64,000 nt of DNA from Echiichthys vipera (taxonomy: Eukaryota; Chordata; Actinopteri; Perciformes; Trachinidae). The notes beneath the pieces are model-generated. The model searched no databases and was not told the DNA's origin. It was given only the letters and a program-made list of their open reading frames with translations. Position 1 is the stretch's first letter. Each line of letters opens with the position of its first letter. The stretch covers positions 21,544,685 to 21,608,684 of the forward strand of contig OY829665.1 in the NCBI GenBank assembly GCA_963691815.1, in the 5' to 3' direction. Shown here piece by piece: positions 59,191 through 64,000 of this stretch. The position numbers and the translations under genes were made by a program.

Positions 59191-60754
59191 TATGGTGGCT
59201 CTAAAAACAGATTCAGAAAGAACAGTGTGGAGTTAGAAAGGACGACTTTGGACCTTTCAGAGTCAAAATGATTCATTCACAGAACCCATTATCATAATCA
59301 TCGGCCTTATTGTAATTATGGAGTCATCATTTGTTTTATGTATTGTGTTACAATCTTTCCCTCCAACATGTAGTGATGTCATTTACCATGTATCACATAA
59401 TGGGTCTTTAACTGTGTAAATGAATATTAAGTTTAAGCATCAACATGTGAAACTAAACATGCTGATACTCTTAGATCTTGTGATGTACTCTCAGCGTGAG
59501 CTTGGATTTGATCTGTTCTGATATTTTGAGCACAGAATGAAAGTAACTGTTATTTTCTTTCTTTTTATAGTTTGTTTAGTAGATTCTGCGTTGTCTTTTG
59601 TTTGTTTGTTTTTTATTGTTTTTTTGTTGTTTATGAATTTCACATGTTCGTATTAAATAAATAAACACAAAAATGTTGACCATTCTATTTTTTAAAGTAA
59701 AAAATGCTAAAAGTATTTGTTCTGTTGGAATTTCAAACAGTTAATCTAATCTAAATATAATCTATTTCATCATTACATTTAAAAACGTCACGTGTACAGA
59801 TTACACTTGTGAAATTGTTGTATATATGTTGTAAAAAAGGGTATCCTATAAATAAAACATTAAATTTAAGACCATTTTAAAAGTGAATCTGGGTTATTTT
59901 CTGTATATTTACATAAGTATGAGTAATATTTTAAGTATGAGATCATCATTACCTATATCTACCTTTGAAATGTTTCTCTCATTAACTGTAGATATTGTGT
60001 CCATATAACCAGGCAGTATTATGACACTGCTAAGATGCAGGATGTCTGCTCGGCCTGTAGCCAACACAGAAAGCCCTTACCTTCACTAGGTCCATCATCA
60101 GGAGACAGTTTACAGAAGGAGAAGGACTTTAGATTATGAAATGTCCCGTTTAGGTGACAATCTACAAAAATACTCAGTGTCATACTGTACAAAAACATTT
60201 TATGCAGTTAAGATCAGTTACTGCATTAATGTTAGGTAGGCCTGCATACAGAAGTGAAACTATTTACCAACATCCCAAAATATACACATTTTTAATGTAT
60301 TTTTATATTCAGGAACTACAGTTAAAACAATAAGAAACATTCTGCAATACAAATGTAAAATAAGAGTGTATAACTGCACCAGAAAAACTTAAAACACAAG
60401 ACTGGATCTTTTTAAAATATGAATGTGGATGTGCCAAATGGTCAAAGTTTAAAAAAAAAAGAAGTATCTATTTAAAACTAGAAAGCACTCATTAGATTTG
60501 TACGATCCTAAATTAACTATTTTAATATTAAACAATGCTTTCATTGATCAAAATACATAGACAATCAAGAGATATATGCAACATTTTTTCTCAACCTAGT
60601 AAATATGCAAATGTGAATAGTGACATAGGTAAAAACAAACATCTTGCAATGTTTAAAAAACATTTTTTTATTCATATGAATTTAAGACTTTGATCTGACT
60701 TTTTCTTGACGAATAATAATCTTAAACTGTAAACTTTCACACTGTTGTACTGTG
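59191..60754. other. AT-rich intergenic sequence
   Basis: No coding frame, RNA gene or known element could be supported. It has T-rich tracts near 59,600 and scattered aataaa motifs. A short minus-strand open stretch at 60,060-60,140, ending in a donor-like gtaagg, could be an exon but has no recognised homology. Confidence 0.5.
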
Positions 60755-61498
60755 TTAAACTTCAAATGTTGTGTGAGAGACAGGCTGTTCAGCTGTCCCC
60801 GATGATGTTCTGGCAGGATGTGGAAAGGGCAGGCAGCACGGCTCTCTGGTACAGCAGTCTTTGATGAGGGGATGATGTGATGTAGAACTCTCTGTGACTC
60901 TGTTAGGGCCGATGTAAAGGTAAAGATGTTATTTTACACAGCATCATGTCATTGGAGTGGATACGATGTTTACTAGAGAACATATACAGTGAACAGTTCA
61001 TGCTAGATAGCAGAGTAAATGCACATGTTTGTTCTGAATCTACAACACTAACAGCTCTGTAACTGTAGGTGCGTCTGTCCCTACATTAACGTTACCGACT
61101 CTCCATTAAACTTAGAAACTGACGTTACTTGCCTGATATCTCCGTTTTAACTGTCTGTGGGCTGTCTGGGCCCAGGCAATAACAGTCCATTACAACCATA
61201 AATTATAAATACATTAGCTGTGCAAACATTATCTCAAACTAACGCTCTGCAACTACACTTCAGGGTTTTAACATTAGCGAACTGATGTTACAGATTTTGC
61301 TGGATTAACAATACCGCTAGCTTGTTAGCTGGTGTGTACTAACCACACTTCGGTTCTTATGACTGAAACACTTATGCTGGTTCATGTGGACGCTGACAAA
61401 CATAAAAAAAATTAAGCTTACGATGCACAGTTCATGTTTTCGTCCAGCTGAGTCTTCATGGCCATGACCAGCCCTCCCACCGGAGGCATCAGCAGCAT
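60755..61498 (-). other. Possible small two-exon gene, unrecognised
   Basis: On the minus strand an ATG at 61,498 opens a frame (MLLMPPVGGLVMAMKTQLDE and on) ending at a donor-like site, catc|gtaagc, with the exon edge at 61,422. A candidate acceptor, ccctaacag, with exon start at 60,899 would continue the frame to TAA at 60,755-60,757; an acceptor two bases later would use another frame and stop earlier. The surrounding sequence is richer in GC than its neighbours. I recognise no family, and this could be chance or a non-coding RNA. Confidence 0.18.
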
Positions 61499-61950
61499 CG
61501 GGGGCTGACGAAGCTGCTGCACTGAAGGAGGTGCACCAGCTGTCTGCCTCACATGTGTGTCGGTGTCGGCTTCAATATCTCACTCTGAAACCCCTCATAT
61601 CACCAGGAAAATCAGAGAGCGCCCTAACGTTACACGGCCATGTACAGCGGGTTTCCACCTCTCCTTCCTATTAAAAGACAGACAGTCCGTCTGTCCAATC
61701 AGGAGGGTCCATCCTCTGATCAGAGAGACCTACCCTTTCCGGTAAAAGTTAATGTTGTTGTGTTTCATGATTTGTAGTTGTGGTTTTGGATTTGGCGTTG
61801 TGCTTTCCTATTTGGCGTTGTGTTTTCTATTTGCTGTAGGGATTTGCCCCTCAGGGCCACCGTATATATCAGACCGGAGAGGCCCTGGATGCTACCACGG
61901 AGAACTTTCCGGTGGCGCTTAATGCCTCCTTTACTTTTTTTTTATAAAGA

Positions 61951-61982
61951 ACATTATTATTTATTATTATTATTTATTATTT
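61951..61982. repeat. ATT microsatellite
   Basis: Imperfect ATT/ATTT repeats after a T-rich run. Confidence 0.8.
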
Positions 61983-62013
61983 AACTTTATTCAAGTTTAT
62001 GCACTTTACAAGT

Positions 62014-62032
62014 TATATATATATATATATAT
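62014..62032. repeat. TA dinucleotide microsatellite
   Basis: About nine TA repeats. Confidence 0.85.
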
Positions 62033-62130
62033 GTAACATAGTTGAAAAGGTTCATGGTAAATAAATCCCACTAAATGGGACAACACTGCCATCTACAGTT
62101 CTAAAACCTGCAGTAGTAGCAAAGGATTAT

Positions 62131-62158
62131 GGGTAATCCTCAAAGCAACAGAGGATTA
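62131..62158. repeat. Hairpin-forming motif, copy 1
   Basis: Starts gggtaatcctcaaagcaac and holds an 8-bp inverted repeat, taatcctc/gaggatta, around a 9-nt loop. A second copy with three mismatches lies at 63,446-63,473. Confidence 0.6.
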
Positions 62159-62513
62159 GATACAGGTAACGTGTCTGAGAGTGTTTGTGGACAAAAACAA
62201 TGTTAACTTATTTCTTAAGTACTTAACGCTAAGCTGGCTGTGTTTGGTAGGATATAAGTTATTTTGCATTGAATTTGTCACGTTTTTATCAAGTCAACTG
62301 GTCTTTTTTATGTGTTTTGTTGTTAGTGATTTCCCTCCAGTGTCGCTAGCTAAAAATAACATGCAAACAGAGCATGTGCTGTATGATATATTTTGAATAT
62401 TAAATATTTCTGTTATTGTATTTTATTTTCATTCATAATTTCACAGGCAGTGTTTATTTTATCTACATGAGTTTAAATCTATATGATTACTGTGTACTTA
62501 AATTAATTTTGTA

Positions 62514-63399
62514 TCAAATCAAATCAAATCAACCTTTATTTATATGGCGCTTTTCATACAGAAAAGTATCGCAATGTGCCTCACAGAGATGTACAGAAGA
62601 AGAGAAACATCAAATAAAATCAGGAGAAGAAAGTTAAAATAACCCAACCCTCCCACAGACATGCACAGAGACATACACAAATGTATATACGTTCATTCAC
62701 ACATTCACATAAACACACACAGCCATGCAGGCACACAGATACACAGACTCACACCTACACCAACGCTAGCTGTCACTACAGAAACATGGCCGGGCAGCGA
62801 GACCTGAGGTACAGAGGAGTCTAGAGGAAGCTACCTTTTAGGGGGCCAACCACAACGGGAGAGATCCCAGTCCAAGGTCACAGGGAGCACCGCCACAGAG
62901 ACCACCCCAACCCGGGCTGGAACCATCCACGGGACAGCAACCCCCACGGCCAAGATCAGAGACAACTCCCAAACTGGCAGGCCCCCTGAGGAAACACTGG
63001 AGATTAAAAACTGTTGCCTAGAACAGTAAAGGGTTAAAATATGGAGACTAAAAACAAGGGACTAAAAGATAAGAGCATAGCGGCTAAAACATGAAATAGA
63101 AAATAAAAGCATAAGAGCATAAGACATGAGGCCATAAAACTGAATAAAAGCATGAAGGCTAAAACACAGAGATTAAAACAGTAAAAAGTGCTCTGATTAG
63201 CACTGCCAAAAAGAAATCAATTAACTAAAAGCCTGGTTAAAAGGATGGGTCTTAAGCCTCTTTTTAAAAACCTGAGCAGTCTCTGCGACCCTGAGGCTCT
63301 CCGGCAGGCTGTTCCACAGTCGTGGCCCATAATAACTGAAAGCCGCCTCCCCGTGCTTTTTTCAACTAACCTGTGGTATGGTTAATGGTTATTATGGTT
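62514..63399 (-). mobile_element. LINE 3' fragment with 13-bp target-site duplication
   Basis: Flanked by identical aattaattttgta at 62,501-62,513 and 63,400-63,412. On the minus strand its first part encodes an ORF2-like C terminus (SYYGPRLWNSLPESLRV, then FKKRLKTHPF). A long 3' UTR ends in atataaataaagg and a gattt-type tail (62,514-62,531 on the plus strand). This is 5'-truncated target-primed insertion. It resembles the 25.6-kb insertion in its terminal protein motif but is a different family. Clade not assigned. Confidence 0.82.
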
Positions 63400-63412
63400 A
63401 ATTAATTTTGTA

Positions 63413-63690
63413 AGCATGAAAAATGTAAAACAAATTGTAATGAATGGGTAATCCTAAAAGCAACGGAGGACTACATTGAGAGCATGCACTGTTTGTCCAC
63501 GACAGATGATTGAACGCCACCATTATCTTTTGTTATATACGCAGAACAAATAAACGGCTGTTACCCAAACCATATCCGCTCTGAGATTAATTTGGCCAGA
63601 AGACACCCAACAGAGAGGTCACATATATACACACACACCCACACAGACAGACACATTTAAAAATATATTTTTATTTCATCGTTTACTTTA
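63413..63690. other. Unassigned intergenic sequence
   Basis: Holds the second copy of the hairpin motif (63,446-63,473) and a CA-rich tract around 63,620-63,655. No gene seen. Confidence 0.5.
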
Positions 63691-63699
63691 ATGTTAATA

Positions 63700-63905
63700 T
63701 TTCTCCTGTTACTTTCCGATCCAATCCAAACTCCTTCTGTTTTATTATGGTTTAGTTTGGCTCCTGAAGAGAGTTCATACAGGTTTAAATGATTCGTTAA
63801 CACATCCATCTCTGGTTAGTTTTTTATAATTACATCCTCGGCATAGGCCACTGCAGTGACTTTAGGAGCGTGCCCGACACATGTACCAGATATAAGTAAA
63901 ACTCA
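63700..63905 (-). pseudogene. Degenerate LINE reverse-transcriptase fragment
   Basis: On the minus strand, GHAPKVTAVAYAEDVII matches the surroundings of the YADD active site of non-LTR reverse transcriptases, here with Asp to Glu (YAED). It is followed by an in-frame stop, then MDVLTNHLNLYELSSGAKLN and TEGVWIGS, typical of L1/Tx1-type enzymes. The active-site change and stop make it non-functional. It may extend past 63,905, where I lose the frame. Confidence 0.75.
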
Positions 63906-64000
63906 TTTTCGATGGTAAGTAAGATGTGCAGCGTTGGTAAGTATTCAGAAATCCATCTGTTGCAAAAGAGTTCTGCCATCTGCTGTTCAATAAGTTTCCC

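Noticed and set aside
61791..61826. Short direct repeat tttggcgttgtg, two copies
   Set aside because: Only two copies 20 bp apart, with no further structure; treated as local slippage.
61778..62637. Three short plus-strand frames (61,778-61,984, 62,181-62,396, 62,416-62,637)
   Set aside because: They overlap microsatellites, AT-rich sequence and the LINE tail; composition is biased and no domain is visible.

Overview
The window looks like nuclear DNA of a bony (teleost) fish. There are no bacterial-style genes. The tRNAs are of vertebrate type, the 3' tails of LINE retrotransposons resemble those common in fish, and one end holds a decayed hAT transposase related to the vertebrate GTF2IRD2-like family. 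The species cannot be named from sequence alone.

Positions 1 to about 57,140 (89% of the window) are one head-to-tail tandem array with a unit of about 1.03 kb; it runs off the left edge. I count 55 units with a complete tRNA-Ala plus one broken terminal unit, and refer to them as U1 to U56 from left to right. Each unit carries two tRNA genes in divergent orientation: tRNA-Ser with GCT anticodon on the minus strand and tRNA-Ala on the plus strand. About 106 bp separates their 5' ends and usually contains a GC box. The other roughly 760 bp is non-coding spacer. The alanine genes fall into anticodon classes that differ at one base: 41 TGC, 11 AGC, 2 CGC, plus one TGA (a serine anticodon on an alanine body). 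The serine genes are decaying: no complete copy has the canonical T-loop start, eight have lost three bases of the T stem, four are reduced to 23-bp stubs, and one has an Asn-type GTT anticodon.

The array has higher-order structure. Bases 1-20,080 recur almost identically at 30,010-48,030, apart from an extra 2,060-bp two-unit block in the first copy. There are also 1,907-bp and 2,060-bp dimers. Units towards the right edge (49.7-57.1 kb) are more diverged and mostly of the AGC class. A 5'-truncated LINE with a short target-site duplication interrupts the spacer between U25 and U26.

The right flank (57.1-64 kb) is AT-rich and made largely of transposon debris. A minus-strand hAT transposase pseudogene begins inside the last, broken tRNA-Ser. 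A LINE 3' fragment is flanked by 13-bp direct repeats (62.5-63.4 kb), and a degenerate LINE reverse-transcriptase fragment lies at 63.7-63.9 kb. A possible small spliced minus-strand gene near 60.8-61.5 kb is only weakly supported. I see no intact protein-coding gene in the window.

Taken together, the region reads as a tRNA-bearing satellite kept uniform by unequal exchange. The alanine tRNA stays largely intact while its wobble base switches, and the divergent serine tRNA degrades.
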